A stretch of DNA of 64,000 nucleotides, from the NCBI RefSeq assembly GCF_009649225.1, contig NZ_WJPP01000005.1, positions 134,001 to 198,000 on the forward strand, in the 5' to 3' direction. Both the position numbers and the translations under genes were made by a program. The DNA is from Spiribacter salilacus. Lineage in GTDB: Bacteria; Pseudomonadota; Gammaproteobacteria; Nitrococcales; Nitrococcaceae. Shown one piece after another: positions 18,693 through 28,499 of the stretch. Under the pieces are notes generated by a model. It searched no databases and was not told the DNA's origin. It worked only from the letters and a program-made list of their open reading frames with translations. Each line of letters opens with the position of its first letter. The stretch's first letter is position 1.

Positions 18693-20220
18693 GCCTTAAG
18701 GCACAAAAAAGCGCCAACATGGCCATTTGCTCTTCTGAATGGGTACCGCCACTTTCTCCTTGCTTGAAAACATGCGCACCATAAAACTGCAGCACCGCGT
18801 CAGGTGGGCCATAGATTCTTAACTCATACCCTGTTACAGCCTCTTCGAGGTCCAATTCGATACCTTCGTTAATGTGCTTTTGCGTCAGTGTGCCGGCCTG
18901 GAGTGTTGACTGCCCGCGATTCACGCTAATGTCATAACCTAACGTCGGCAAGCGCGATGGCGCTTCTATGATCGGTCTTATCAGGTACCGCCCAGGGCGA
19001 AGGTCTTCGTAAGGGCCAAAAATCAGCATCTGGTGGGGTAAAGACCGGCCTAGTGCATTCCTTAATCGGGTTCGAATCCCTCTCGGGCCATGCCCCAGCA
19101 CAACCCTATATCCGTCATGCCGACCCAATGCTGTTACAGAAAACTCAGATGCCGGTACATGTTGTGAAATTGCCTGCCCCCGGTAGACCGGTGAATTAAG
19201 ATCTAAGTTGAAGTCCAGAAATGGAAACTGATGGGCTCGACCAACACCAATTTTAAGATCGCTCTTAACCCGCTCTAGTAGATGACGCGTATCACCCTGA
19301 ATTCTAAAGTCGATGGCAACGTCAAAATGCAACGCTGCCAACCGTTCCTCAAACGCCGTCTCTGCAGATTCATCCGGTGCTCGTGTTTCGCCTAAAGAAG
19401 GATTTTCTTTGAAGTAGTCAAAGGCAACAACATCGTCAAATAAACCTTGCTGCTCGGCCGCACTCACGTTCCACGCGCCACAACATAAGGTGATATGCGC
19501 GCTTGGGAAGGCACCGCGAAATAACTCAAAGGCCTTTTTTGCGAGTAAAAAATCACCGCGATGATCAAGCTTTAACAGCAAAAAGCGCTGCGGTTTTTGT
19601 TGCTGCGGAAGCACCTTAATCAGCCTCTCTATCATGCCAGGCGCTTGTTCACGGCTAATTTGAGAGAACTGCCGCTTTGCCGTCATCTCAGGGCTGTCCC
19701 ATCGCATCACATTACTGGCCCATTCCGGCGGTTCGCATTTTTTTAAGAACAGCAGAATGCTGGCCTGATTACGGTCACCCAGCGCCTCTTCATGCTCAAC
19801 AACTTGATAAGAAAACGGCTCAAGCGCCTCTTCTACTTCGCTCAGCAGCGTTGCTGACGTATAAAAACGCCTATGAGCAGGCTCTTTGTGCGAAGGCGGC
19901 ATCAATTTTTCTTCGAAGTAAAACTGTTGTGGCACCACCAAAATTAGCGTGCCGTCTGGCTTAATCACTCGAAACCAGTCGGCTAATGCGCTGCGGTAGT
20001 CATTAATGCGCGCCAGGGCATCATCGACAATAACCGTTGAATAAGAATTGGCCTCCTCGCCCAAACACGCAAAGTCTTTGGCATCAGCACCGATATTAAT
20101 CGCTGCGATCTGCGGAAATTGTGTATGCAGAGCCAATCTTGAAGCTTGGTGAAAAACGACCAACGCCGGCTGGGTTAGCGTCGGCAACAAGCGATCGACT
20201 ATGGCGGGTTGTATCGTCAT
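18664..20220 (-). CDS. Methyltransferase-like domain fused to GT9 N-terminal half (frameshifted)
   Basis: 518 residues. Residues 1-150 look like a class-I methyltransferase of the type-11 kind with a weak SAM motif (INIGADAKDF) and a clear YRSALADWFRVIKPDGTLILVVPQ strand. From about residue 210, FLLLKLDHRGDFLLAKKAF is the classical opening of a GT9 heptosyltransferase-like domain. Residues ~390-490 (GPYEDLRPGRY to LRIYGPPD) are a beta-rich insert resembling a carbohydrate-binding module. The frame stops at 18664 just where the GT9 C-terminal half should begin; that half is in the next frame. Start overlaps the upstream stop (ATGA). Probably one original gene. Confidence 0.68.
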   Translation of the reverse strand: MTIQPAIVDRLLPTLTQPALVVFHQASRLALHTQFPQIAAINIGADAKDFACLGEEANSYSTVIVDDALARINDYRSALADWFRVIKPDGTLILVVPQQFYFEEKLMPPSHKEPAHRRFYTSATLLSEVEEALEPFSYQVVEHEEALGDRNQASILLFLKKCEPPEWASNVMRWDSPEMTAKRQFSQISREQAPGMIERLIKVLPQQQKPQRFLLLKLDHRGDFLLAKKAFELFRGAFPSAHITLCCGAWNVSAAEQQGLFDDVVAFDYFKENPSLGETRAPDESAETAFEERLAALHFDVAIDFRIQGDTRHLLERVKSDLKIGVGRAHQFPFLDFNLDLNSPVYRGQAISQHVPASEFSVTALGRHDGYRVVLGHGPRGIRTRLRNALGRSLPHQMLIFGPYEDLRPGRYLIRPIIEAPSRLPTLGYDISVNRGQSTLQAGTLTQKHINEGIELDLEEAVTGYELRIYGPPDAVLQFYGAHVFKQGESGGTHSEEQMAMLALFCALRLEFPYQNAT

Positions 20221-21971
20221 GAATCACTCAATGCTAAATCATCTCTAGCCCGGGTAAGGCGCGGGCTGTAATAAGGCTCATCAGTTAAAGCCGCTCCCCA
20301 GTGCTCATGCATCCAGTTAGCCTCTTCAGCCAACCGGGCGGCCTTGGCGCCCGAGGCATCGCTGCCGCGTGTGCGTGACTCATGATGCAACAATCTGACG
20401 CCCGGTACTAACACGTTAGTAAATCCGGCGGCGCGTGCTTTGAGACAAAGGTCGATATCGTTATAGGCCACCGTTAATGCCTCGCTCATACCGCCCAGCG
20501 CTTGAAATACCTCGGCCTTAACCCACAAGGCAGCACCGGTAACCGCACTCGCCTCTCCCAACCCACCAATAGCGGCCATTACCGCAGGATCGTTGGGATT
20601 AAGCCCACGGGCGGGATGTCCTGCCACTCCACCTAAGCCCAGCGCCACGCCAGCATGCTGTATAGAGCCATCGGGATAGCACAGCATGGGGCCCACGCAA
20701 CCAATATCGGCATGGCTAAAAATCGGCAGCAGTGCCTCAAGCCAGCCAGGCTCCAGCGCCTCAATATCGTCATTTAAAAAGCCCAAGATCTCACCCTTTG
20801 CGGCGGCAGCCCCGGCATTGATCATGGCGGCAAAATTAAAGGGGTGGGGGTAGCGCAGTACACGCACGGGTATCTGCGAATCCGGCAAATGGCCCTGATG
20901 CTCGAGTTGATTGAGATAGCGCAGTGCATCGGGGGCTTGGGTTTGATTATCTACTAGCACCACCTCGGTACGCGTAGCATCTAGCGTGCGGGATAAGCTT
21001 GCTAAAGCCACCTGCAAATGCGGCAGACCATCGCGCGTTGGAATAATAATGCTGACTTGCCCACCTGGATCAGCGCCTGTCGGCAGCCCAGCAGAACTAG
21101 CCAGCGCAGGCGAGTCCGCCGCCTCATGAAGCAGCGGTAAAGGAATGTGCTGAATCCGGCCCGGCGCTGTGTCTAATTTAGGCAATAGCGATGCTAACGA
21201 AGCAAGGCCATCTGCAGCGCCTGTTGCCTCTAACGCATCCTGCCGAATAAATACACTACGCCCAATGTAGTTGTGGTGCTTAAAGCGAATGGGCGACCAA
21301 TCTGGTTTAAACACCGGCTCAGTGCGAAAGCCCTGTTCATCAAGACGATCATGATCAGTATAAATCGCCACACAATCAGGGTGTGCCGCCGCTACTGAGG
21401 CCACACACTGATAGGCATGGGGCGCGAGCTGATCGCCTGGCGCTAAACGCACCACCCAATCTGACGCGGGGGTTGCGGCGTAGCGCTCGATTAACGCCGG
21501 CTCAATTTCGGCAATCCAGCGGGCGTAGCTGAGCGTTTCATCAGGTCGCCGCTCAAAGCCTGCGTTATACGCAGCCCACTCCGCTGGCCTCGCCTTTGTG
21601 GGTTTTATTTCAAACCGCTCCACCAGAAACGGCCCGGCAAACTCAACCGGATCAAGGCGAATGTAGGCAGGCTCATGAATATAAATCAGGCGCTGGGTTG
21701 GCTGGCCACTTTTAAAGGGAATACCCATTGCCGTATGTGGGCAATCGCCTTGAGCCGTTTCTAAATATAGCCGTGCATTGGCGCTTAAGTGATCAAGACT
21801 GCGGGCATGCACTCGTAATTGTGCGTTTAGCTCATACCAGCCGGCCGGCAGCCTGATCCAGCTTCTTAGGTTTGCGTTAGTGCGCTCTATAAACGCACGC
21901 TGATCTAAACGGCGCCGCACCCCGCCCCAAACAGCCCCACAAAAACGATAAAGCCGGCGTTGAATGCCCAT
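20217..21971 (-). CDS. GT2 glycosyltransferase with N-terminal beta domain
   Basis: 584 residues. The first ~130 residues contain WIRLPAGWYELNAQLRV, a beta-rich segment like the one inserted in the methyltransferase-GT9 protein next door. Residues ~320-560 are a GT-A domain: VSIIIPTRDGLPHLQ, VVLVDNQTQ, FAAMINAGAAAAKGEILGFL, then LNDDIEAL (metal site) and AYNDIDLCLKARAAGF. Typical of rhamnan or O-antigen GT2 enzymes. It is six bases after the preceding gene's stop and overlaps the next start. Confidence 0.78.
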   Translation of the reverse strand: MGIQRRLYRFCGAVWGGVRRRLDQRAFIERTNANLRSWIRLPAGWYELNAQLRVHARSLDHLSANARLYLETAQGDCPHTAMGIPFKSGQPTQRLIYIHEPAYIRLDPVEFAGPFLVERFEIKPTKARPAEWAAYNAGFERRPDETLSYARWIAEIEPALIERYAATPASDWVVRLAPGDQLAPHAYQCVASVAAAHPDCVAIYTDHDRLDEQGFRTEPVFKPDWSPIRFKHHNYIGRSVFIRQDALEATGAADGLASLASLLPKLDTAPGRIQHIPLPLLHEAADSPALASSAGLPTGADPGGQVSIIIPTRDGLPHLQVALASLSRTLDATRTEVVLVDNQTQAPDALRYLNQLEHQGHLPDSQIPVRVLRYPHPFNFAAMINAGAAAAKGEILGFLNDDIEALEPGWLEALLPIFSHADIGCVGPMLCYPDGSIQHAGVALGLGGVAGHPARGLNPNDPAVMAAIGGLGEASAVTGAALWVKAEVFQALGGMSEALTVAYNDIDLCLKARAAGFTNVLVPGVRLLHHESRTRGSDASGAKAARLAEEANWMHEHWGAALTDEPYYSPRLTRARDDLALSDS

Positions 21972-21977
21972 TGCTAA

Positions 21978-22913
21978 CTAACGTAGCCCACGCTGCAAGC
22001 GCTTATCCCAAGAGCACCACTGTGCCAAGCGTTTAGGTAAGCGCTGTGAGTAAGTGCCCAGCCAATGCCCTAGCACATTGGCCAGATTCATTTTGAGTGT
22101 CCGCCGGTCAGCGGCGGTTTCTTGATAGACGCGCTTTATAAACATGCGCGGGCCACGGCATAAGCGGTAATCAAAGTACCGCCGAAAGGCGGAGGCCTCG
22201 TCAAAACTGCGCTGAAATCGCTCAAATGCTGAAAATTGGTGGCTGTGATACACCACGGACTCATGCGCATAGGCCTTAACGTACCCAGCCTCTATAATTT
22301 CTTTTGCCCAAACTTGGTCTTCTGCAAAGGCAACATCGGCAAAGGGGTGTTGCGCCCAAACGCTACGCCGTATTGCTGAGTTGTTATTAGAGAAGAAATG
22401 CAAAAACTTGCGATACCCCTCTTCAGCCGCATACAGGACGGGGTCTTCCAGATACACCTCTGGCTGCGCTTTAAAACCTTCAAAATGCCGCTCTAGCGCT
22501 TTATGGGTTGGCTCATCCGCTTCTGGGTAAGCGATGTGCCGACCAAAAACACCGGCCACTTTTGGGTTTTGCACCAAGGGTTTAACCAGCGCATTGAGCC
22601 ACTGCTGATTGGCCGGTAGGGCATCATGCGTTAAAAAAACCAATGCCTCGCCCTGTGTCATCTCAGCCCCGGCGTTTCGTGTTTCCCCATGCCCAAATTC
22701 GGCAGGGGCAATTTCATGGACACGCACGCGCTCATCATTCAGTGCAGGGAGATATTCCAAGGTGCCATCCGTAGACCCCGAATCAATCACTAGTACTTCT
22801 AGGCTGCTAATAATAGCGGGGTCAAGCGACTGCTCGAGAACGGCCTGTAACACTTCTTGAAAACGCGGCCCGGGATTACGAGCCGGGATTATCACCGCCG
22901 CAGACAGTGCCAT
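21978..22913 (-). CDS. GT2 rhamnosyltransferase-like
   Basis: 311 residues. AAVIIPARNPGPRF, LVIDSGSTDGTLEYL, EFGHGETRNAGAE and FLTHDALPAN (metal site with Asp) define the GT-A domain, and AFAEDQVWAKEIIEAGY the acceptor and base region. The GHGETRN and THDA variants are characteristic of WsaE/RfbF-like rhamnosyltransferases that work alongside WsaF. TGATG overlap with the WsaF-like gene upstream supports a pair acting on one rhamnan-type chain. Cytoplasmic, membrane-associated. Confidence 0.82.
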   Translation of the reverse strand: MALSAAVIIPARNPGPRFQEVLQAVLEQSLDPAIISSLEVLVIDSGSTDGTLEYLPALNDERVRVHEIAPAEFGHGETRNAGAEMTQGEALVFLTHDALPANQQWLNALVKPLVQNPKVAGVFGRHIAYPEADEPTHKALERHFEGFKAQPEVYLEDPVLYAAEEGYRKFLHFFSNNNSAIRRSVWAQHPFADVAFAEDQVWAKEIIEAGYVKAYAHESVVYHSHQFSAFERFQRSFDEASAFRRYFDYRLCRGPRMFIKRVYQETAADRRTLKMNLANVLGHWLGTYSQRLPKRLAQWCSWDKRLQRGLR

Positions 22914-24136
22914 CAGGCCGTTAACCCCTCAATTAACGCCTGCTCAAAAGCAGTACAACTGGCAGCCCAATTGAGTGTGGCCACATGCTCAGCGGCAGCC
23001 TGGCGGATTTGCGCTAATTGCGCGGGCTCAGATAGTGCAGACTGAATGCCAGCCGCGATTTTTACTGGGTCAGGCGCCACAGACAGCGTTGTACCGGCTG
23101 GGAAAACCGCCCGGGTGCCGGGCATATCTAGCTCAACCACTGGCAGCCCGCATGCCATCATTTCAAGCGGAATGAGTGAATAATTGGTGGCAGAAAATAC
23201 GACGCCTAAATCAACTGCGCGATATAAATCTGCCAGCTCGGGTGGCGTTAAAACTCCATGATCTTGATAGGAATAGGCGGGGGTAAATGCCAATGGCTCA
23301 CCAAAAAAATCCACACTAAAGTGCAGCCCTTGCGCATGCAGCAACTCAAAGGCGGCCAAAGCCAGCTCTACGGCACGCCGAGGCGTACTGGGGCGATAAT
23401 AAAAGGCAATACGCGGTATGGCACTGTGCTTTGTGCTGACGCTGCCTTGAGAAAAATAAATTTCTGGGTCGTAAGCTAATGGCCAGGCCCGCGTCCAGCA
23501 GGCGTAGTCTTCTCTTAGCCGCTGGGCCAACCAATTCCCGCCGCAGAGGCATTTAAAACCAAAGCGATAGGTGTTTTCCGCCAGCAAGTAGCCGGCGCCC
23601 ATGGGCTGAAACTGCGGCTCAAAATCCTGCACCACATAAAAACGCTCACGCACATGGCTGACGGCTAGGGCGGGATAAGCCGTCCACCAATCTGTAGCGA
23701 TAACCGCATCGCCACTAATCTGGCCAGGGTCGTCTGGTAAAAAGCGCACCTCAACACCAGCGCTGAGTGGCTGGTAAGCCTGAAAGGTTTTTAATGCCTC
23801 TTCAGGTGAATTGTGAAACCACGGTGGGCGCAGCCATAAGGTTTGTTGATGACCTTGGGCCTCTAAAAAGCGCACATGCCGAAAGATGCTCATGTGCCCG
23901 CCCCCACTTTTGTTAGCGGCATCCGGAATAATCCATTGAAGGTTTAATTGCTTAGAATGTACGGGGGCCTGAGGTGGTACTAGCTCACGGCGCGGATGGG
24001 TGGCGATACGCTGTAAATCAGGCGTCCACGTGGATATTGGCGCGGGAGCCGGAACTTGCTCGGGCGCGGGAGCGGGCGATATTCCCGGAACACCGCGTAA
24101 CCAGGCTAGAAAGCGGCATAACCGACTTAACCCCAT
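22913..24136 (-). CDS. WsaF-like glycosyltransferase (second copy)
   Basis: 407 residues. A low-complexity Pro/Ala linker follows the N-terminus (residues ~19-34). Family landmarks: KSGGGHMSIFRHVRFLEAQGH, VIATDWWTAYPA, FYVVQDFEPQFQPMGAGY, and TNYSLIPLEMMACGLPVVEL in the nucleotide-binding half. Paralogous to the gene at 6117. A GT-B rhamnosyltransferase role follows from the WsaF family. Three bases separate it from the dehydrogenase gene upstream, and it overlaps the GT2 gene downstream. Confidence 0.8.
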   Translation of the reverse strand: MGLSRLCRFLAWLRGVPGISPAPAPEQVPAPAPISTWTPDLQRIATHPRRELVPPQAPVHSKQLNLQWIIPDAANKSGGGHMSIFRHVRFLEAQGHQQTLWLRPPWFHNSPEEALKTFQAYQPLSAGVEVRFLPDDPGQISGDAVIATDWWTAYPALAVSHVRERFYVVQDFEPQFQPMGAGYLLAENTYRFGFKCLCGGNWLAQRLREDYACWTRAWPLAYDPEIYFSQGSVSTKHSAIPRIAFYYRPSTPRRAVELALAAFELLHAQGLHFSVDFFGEPLAFTPAYSYQDHGVLTPPELADLYRAVDLGVVFSATNYSLIPLEMMACGLPVVELDMPGTRAVFPAGTTLSVAPDPVKIAAGIQSALSEPAQLAQIRQAAAEHVATLNWAASCTAFEQALIEGLTA

Positions 24137-24139
24137 CCC

Positions 24140-25423
24140 CTACAACCGCCCATCCACCTGCGCCGCAGGGAAGGCGTATTTTACATCGTAAAGGTAGCCG
24201 TTGGGTTTGAGCCAAGCCCGTACGCCGTCGGCGCCGCGGGTCACGAAGGCGCGGTGGCCTACGGCTAAGATGACGGCGTCGTAGGTTGCGGGCGCGGGGT
24301 TGGCGACCAAAGTCAGGCCAAATTCGTCGCGGGCCTCGTCGGCGTCGACCACGGGGTCGTGAACGTCGATGGTGGCGCCGTAGTCGGCCAGCTCGGCAAT
24401 GATGTCGACCACGCGGGTGTTGCGCAGGTCGGGTGTGTCTTCTTTAAAGGCCAGGCCGAGCATTAGGATGCGGCTTTGCGGCAGGCTTACGCCGCGCTTA
24501 ATCATGCCTTTGGCCACTTGGCTGGCCACGTAGGCGCCCATGCTGTCGTTAAGGCGGCGGCCGGCCAAAATCATTTCGGGGTGATGGCCCACGGCTTGGG
24601 CTTTGTGAGTCAGGTAATACGGATCTACCCCAATGCAATGTCCACCCACTAGGCCCGGGCGAAACGGCAGAAAATTCCACTTGGTGCCGGCGGCCTCCAA
24701 CACAGCCTCGGTATCCAGCCCCAAGCGGTTAAAGAGCACGGCCAGCTCGTTGACCAGCGCAATGTTCACATCGCGCTGCGTGTTTTCGATGACCTTGGCG
24801 GCCTCGGCCACCGCAATGCTCGGGGCCTTGTGCGTACCGGCTTTAATCACACGGGCATACAGCGCATCCACAAAATCGGCAATCTGCGGCGATGAGCCAC
24901 TCGTCACCTTCACGATGTCTGTGACCCGATGGGCTTTATCGCCCGGGTTGATGCGCTCTGGGCTATAGCCGGCATGAAAATCTTGCCCGTACTTAAGGCC
25001 CGAGACCTGCTCTACCACCGGAATGCAGTCTTCCTCCGTTGCGCCCGGGTAAACGGTGGATTCATAAATGACCACCGCGCCGGGCTGAATGGCCGCGCCC
25101 ACGGTTTGGCTGGCTTTAATGAGCGGAGTGAGATCGGGCCGGCGATGCCCATCAATCGGCGTAGGCACCGTGACCACAAACACGTTGCAGCCCTTAAGCG
25201 CCTCAAGATCTGCAGTGTAGCGAATGCCCTGCGCCGCGGCGGTGGCAAGCTCTTCAGCGCTGAGCTCTTCGGTGCGATCATGCCCAGCCTCTAGCTCGGC
25301 GATGCGCCGCGCATCAATATCAAAGCCCACCACGGGATAGGCCTCAGAGAAAGCCGCTGCAAGGGGTAGGCCGACATAGCCTAGGCCGATGACGGCGATT
25401 TGAATGTCCATTTCAGTTTTCAT
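24140..25423 (-). CDS. tviB: UDP-N-acetyl-hexosamine 6-dehydrogenase (TviB/WbpO-like)
   Basis: 427 residues. [10 protein letters not shown] at the N-terminus binds [15 protein letters not shown] and [11 protein letters not shown] are the mid-domain motifs; [12 protein letters not shown] holds the catalytic Cys; [13 protein letters not shown] is the C-terminal UDP-binding motif. [18 protein letters not shown] fits TviB/WbpO better than WecC or Ugd. It should oxidise UDP-GlcNAc or UDP-GalNAc to the uronic acid for the polymer. Starts possible at 25423 or 25411 (MDIQIAVIG); neither has a strong ribosome site. First gene of the operon reaching 16312, next to an IS3 remnant. Confidence 0.88.
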   Translation of the reverse strand: MKTEMDIQIAVIGLGYVGLPLAAAFSEAYPVVGFDIDARRIAELEAGHDRTEELSAEELATAAAQGIRYTADLEALKGCNVFVVTVPTPIDGHRRPDLTPLIKASQTVGAAIQPGAVVIYESTVYPGATEEDCIPVVEQVSGLKYGQDFHAGYSPERINPGDKAHRVTDIVKVTSGSSPQIADFVDALYARVIKAGTHKAPSIAVAEAAKVIENTQRDVNIALVNELAVLFNRLGLDTEAVLEAAGTKWNFLPFRPGLVGGHCIGVDPYYLTHKAQAVGHHPEMILAGRRLNDSMGAYVASQVAKGMIKRGVSLPQSRILMLGLAFKEDTPDLRNTRVVDIIAELADYGATIDVHDPVVDADEARDEFGLTLVANPAPATYDAVILAVGHRAFVTRGADGVRAWLKPNGYLYDVKYAFPAAQVDGRL

Positions 25424-25511
25424 GGGGTGATGATACGGGCAGACGGCACCGAGCGTAAAAGTTATTCCTTAGTCCAGCGGAGCAAAAACGAGCTGCCATC
25501 GCGTTCGATGA

Positions 25512-25830
25512 TTCGGTAATTCGCCCGAAAAACGATCAAGGTTTGGCGGCATGGACACCTCGATGATGAAGCGGCTCAAGGAGCTCGAGGATGAGAACCG
25601 GCGCTTGAAGAAGATGTACGCCGAGGAGCGGCTTAAGTCGGATCTGCGCCAGGAAGCCCTCGAGGGAAAGTGGTAAGGCCATCTCATCGCCGTGAGATGG
25701 CCAGAAAGGCAGTCACAGCCGGCCGCTGTAGCATCCGGCGTGCCTGTCAGGCTTTTCTATTAGCCAGACCTGTTATCGGTATCAGGCAAAGCTCAAGCAT
25801 GAGAATGCGGCACATCGTGGTGATGGGGTA
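25512..25830 (+). pseudogene. IS3-family transposase remnant (orfA tail, orfB head)
   Basis: Fills most of the gap 25424-25918. In one frame, SRFGGMDTSMMKRLKELED with the following ENRRLKKMYAEE-type leucine-zipper end and KW stop (25674-25676) is the C-terminus of an IS3-family OrfA. Directly after it comes REMARKAVTAGRCSIRRACQ, the start of OrfB, then a frameshift in the Phe codon region, after which the frame reads SISQTCYRYQAKLKHENAA. Neither the N-terminus of OrfA nor the DDE core of OrfB is present. It marks an old insertion at the border of the tviB operon. The rest of the gap to 25918 shows nothing recognisable. Confidence 0.75.
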
Positions 25831-25918
25831 CTTATGTTGCATTGACAAGCTGAATCTACAGCGCTTCCTTAGAAGTGTCTACTTATGACCTGTTCATCTT
25901 TTGAGGAAGCTTACGGTA

Positions 25919-26272
25919 TTAACGATAAGCACTGGAACCATAGATAATAAGCAATATACCGGCGACTACCAGCCCTAAACCGACTAAATATTGCACCCCC
26001 AATCTCTCACCGAAAAACAGATAACTCCCAAACGGGACTAATACGAATGATAGCGCCATCATTGGGTAGGCTCTAGCAAGCCCAATGTTGCCTACTACCC
26101 AAAACCAAGCCAGAAACAGCAGCCCATATAAGCCAATTACGCCTCCTAGCGTCAATAAGACACTAGGCGTCAAGTAACCCCCATCACGCTCGGCGAATTC
26201 TGTTCCCAGCCTCAGAAGCAACTGGCCAACCCCAACGCCTATCACACAAAGAACGGCTACGACGTACCCCAT
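25919..26272 (-). CDS. Small EamA/SMR-like flippase subunit (ArnE/ArnF-like)
   Basis: 117 residues with four hydrophobic segments. The ends of helices read AYPMMALSFVLVPFGSYLFFGE and VGLGLVVAGI, the pattern of DMT-superfamily half-transporters such as ArnE/F, which flip undecaprenyl-phosphate sugars. TAATG overlap with the DPM1-like GT2 gene upstream supports flipping the lipid sugar made by that enzyme. Confidence 0.72.
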   Translation of the reverse strand: MGYVVAVLCVIGVGVGQLLLRLGTEFAERDGGYLTPSVLLTLGGVIGLYGLLFLAWFWVVGNIGLARAYPMMALSFVLVPFGSYLFFGERLGVQYLVGLGLVVAGILLIIYGSSAYR

Positions 26273-27264
26273 TAACGCGACTCATGTGGGTAGGTAACGC
26301 CTGACAACTTTGGCGAGATCGGTTTTGATGGCTCTTGCAACATGTCAGCACTAACCACTGCAATTAACATTTGTATCCCTGCCACTAGCGGCAATGCTGC
26401 CAGCATGACGGTACCTGCACTTGCTGGCATTCCGGTCTGCAGGGACTCTACCCACTTTTGCAATCCAAAAATCAACCCAAAGGATAACAACACCGTCCCT
26501 ACAGGGAGTTCAATTGATGTCGCGGACATACCACGAAGATAGTAATTATAGAAGATCCTTTTGCCAAAATTTCTCAAGCTTTTCCCCAAAAACGGAAAGA
26601 CCGCTTTATAGCCCTTTAAATAACTCGTTTCATTACCATATATCGCATTAATCGGAAAATCCTGAACCCTTACTCGCAGTGTACTTAACCGAAAAAGCAT
26701 ATCGCTCTCAAAGAAATAGTCATTCGAGACTTTTGCTAGGGGTATCCTTTTTAGTACTCTCGAATCAATCGCTGTTAGGCCGTTAGCTGGATCCGCGATC
26801 GACCAATATCCTGTTGATACCTTAGCCACAAGAGAAAGAAGCGCATTGCCAACAACTCTTTTGCGAGGCATCTGCATAAGTGATTCCAGGAAAAAAAATC
26901 GATTACCTTTAACGTAATCCGCCTCTCCCTTCAAAATAGGGTTTGAGATACTTCCCACCAGTCTTGGGTCGTGCTGCCCATCCGCATCTAGTTTGACAAT
27001 GACACGGTAACCAGCAAGCAAAGCTCGCTCATAGCCAAGCTTCACTGCCGCGCCGACACCACGATTCGTTTCTCCGTAAACGACATGGACTCGGTCATCA
27101 TCGCAAGAGGCTTGCACCAGAGCCCCCGTTTTATCTGGGCATCCATCGTCAATCACAAATATTCCACTTACCTCATCACCAATGCTTGCTAGCACTTGGA
27201 GGATGCTGTCACGTTCCCGGTAACACGGAACGACCACCGCAATCATAGGTTGCTCATCTTTCAT
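26272..27264 (-). CDS. GT2 polyprenyl-phosphate sugar synthase-like
   Basis: 330 residues. IAVVVPCYRERDSIL, IFVIDDGCPDKT, NRGVGAAVKLGYERAL and VKLDADGQHDPRL are the donor and metal motifs of DPM1/DolP-mannose-type GT2 enzymes. Two C-terminal hydrophobic segments (VGTVLLSFGLIFGLQ and MLAALPLVAGIQMLIAVV) anchor it. Composition is AT-richer than the rhamnosyl operon. Sits between a GT-C-like membrane protein and a small flippase, with overlaps on both sides, giving a second complete load-flip-transfer module. Confidence 0.82.
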   Translation of the reverse strand: MKDEQPMIAVVVPCYRERDSILQVLASIGDEVSGIFVIDDGCPDKTGALVQASCDDDRVHVVYGETNRGVGAAVKLGYERALLAGYRVIVKLDADGQHDPRLVGSISNPILKGEADYVKGNRFFFLESLMQMPRKRVVGNALLSLVAKVSTGYWSIADPANGLTAIDSRVLKRIPLAKVSNDYFFESDMLFRLSTLRVRVQDFPINAIYGNETSYLKGYKAVFPFLGKSLRNFGKRIFYNYYLRGMSATSIELPVGTVLLSFGLIFGLQKWVESLQTGMPASAGTVMLAALPLVAGIQMLIAVVSADMLQEPSKPISPKLSGVTYPHESR

Positions 27265-28465
27265 CTCGGCCCTTTCCCTGTGCTTGCATCAACCATATGA
27301 ACATCTGCCAATAGACACAACTGGCACCAATAAGGACCGGTATAATTAGTGGGTACCTGTATCGCCAATCATAGTCAATGATCGTTGCCGCATGAAACGC
27401 CGTCACAAAAACCGCGGTGATCAAAAGCAATATAAGATAAATCTGCTGGTTGGGCTCTAAGCGGTTTCTGACCAACGGCCAAGCCAAAATGGCGCCAGCA
27501 CAAAAAGACCAAAACAACCCGTTGGCCAACTTATGAACGAAAGAGTAACTTTCAGCCCAAGGCGCCCAAAAATGCAGCACCTTTAACCAGTAGATTTTAA
27601 AGATTCCTAACCAGCTCTCTGGCGGACTTGTCCACGTCTCTGGCCTGTCATGTACAACCATTCCCTCAAGATGCATTTCTCCCAACCAGCTTAGTTGACG
27701 AACATCTAAAGGCGTAAAAATTTGCGCCCAATACAGCGTAGCAGAAAAAACCCCGCCTACAACCAATAATCCAACACATGCAACAGCGACGTTTCGATAC
27801 GTAAACAACTTCTGCTCAAGCCTGAATACAATCAAAATCCATCCGCTTAGCAATCCGATCACATAGGGCGCTGCAGTGGGTCGAGTAAAAATTATAAAAC
27901 CGCCCATCAGCATTACGCCTAAGTCAGTTACGGAGAATTTTAGACGAACAGAATTTTTTGCGTTGAGTCTAGTGATTATCAGAAAAAGTAAAAATAATAC
28001 GCTCACCGAAAAAATCGTATCAGTCAAAATGTATCGGGGCCAAACAAGATAAGCGTCGGATAATAGTAGCACTCCAGTGGCTAGTGCGCAGCAGATGGAA
28101 GGCATTAGGAGCAATCGAAGGATCTTATAAGTTAGAACCAAACACCCACAAAGCAATACTAAATTAAAAAAGAAAAAAACAACCTTCCATGCATCACCAA
28201 AAATAACTTTCAACAGCGCAAAGAAAGTGACAGGTACCGTATAGAAGTAGGAAGGCGTGACAAAATTATTTTCTGAGTAATAGCGGAAGAAATTGAAGTC
28301 GTGGGAAATCAAAAGGTCCGCCCACCTTGAAAACGTTCCTGTATCTGGGGAGCTCACAGACCCTTGCGATAAGTGATAAAAAATGAGCAAAAGAGACACG
28401 ATTGAAATGACAGCCATTGATAGCTGAAATTCCGATATTAGAGTTTTTTTATTGTTTTTTAACAT
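27254..28465 (-). CDS. GT-C-like membrane glycosyltransferase
   Basis: 403 residues with about ten hydrophobic segments. SSPDTGTFSRWADLL after helix 1 carries the acidic first loop (D near residue 40), and YLVWPRYILTDTIFS resembles the later PMT/ArnT helix end. Family membership (GT39/83-like) is inferred from topology and this loop. AT-rich and Phe-rich relative to the neighbouring genes, a sign of separate acquisition. GGAG lies 10 bases before the ATG. Coupled to the DPM1-like gene by a 10-base overlap. Confidence 0.65.
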   Translation of the reverse strand: MLKNNKKTLISEFQLSMAVISIVSLLLIFYHLSQGSVSSPDTGTFSRWADLLISHDFNFFRYYSENNFVTPSYFYTVPVTFFALLKVIFGDAWKVVFFFFNLVLLCGCLVLTYKILRLLLMPSICCALATGVLLLSDAYLVWPRYILTDTIFSVSVLFLLFLIITRLNAKNSVRLKFSVTDLGVMLMGGFIIFTRPTAAPYVIGLLSGWILIVFRLEQKLFTYRNVAVACVGLLVVGGVFSATLYWAQIFTPLDVRQLSWLGEMHLEGMVVHDRPETWTSPPESWLGIFKIYWLKVLHFWAPWAESYSFVHKLANGLFWSFCAGAILAWPLVRNRLEPNQQIYLILLLITAVFVTAFHAATIIDYDWRYRYPLIIPVLIGASCVYWQMFIWLMQAQGKGRDER

Positions 28466-28499
28466 AATCGGTGTGCTCCATTTGTTTTATTGGAATCTT

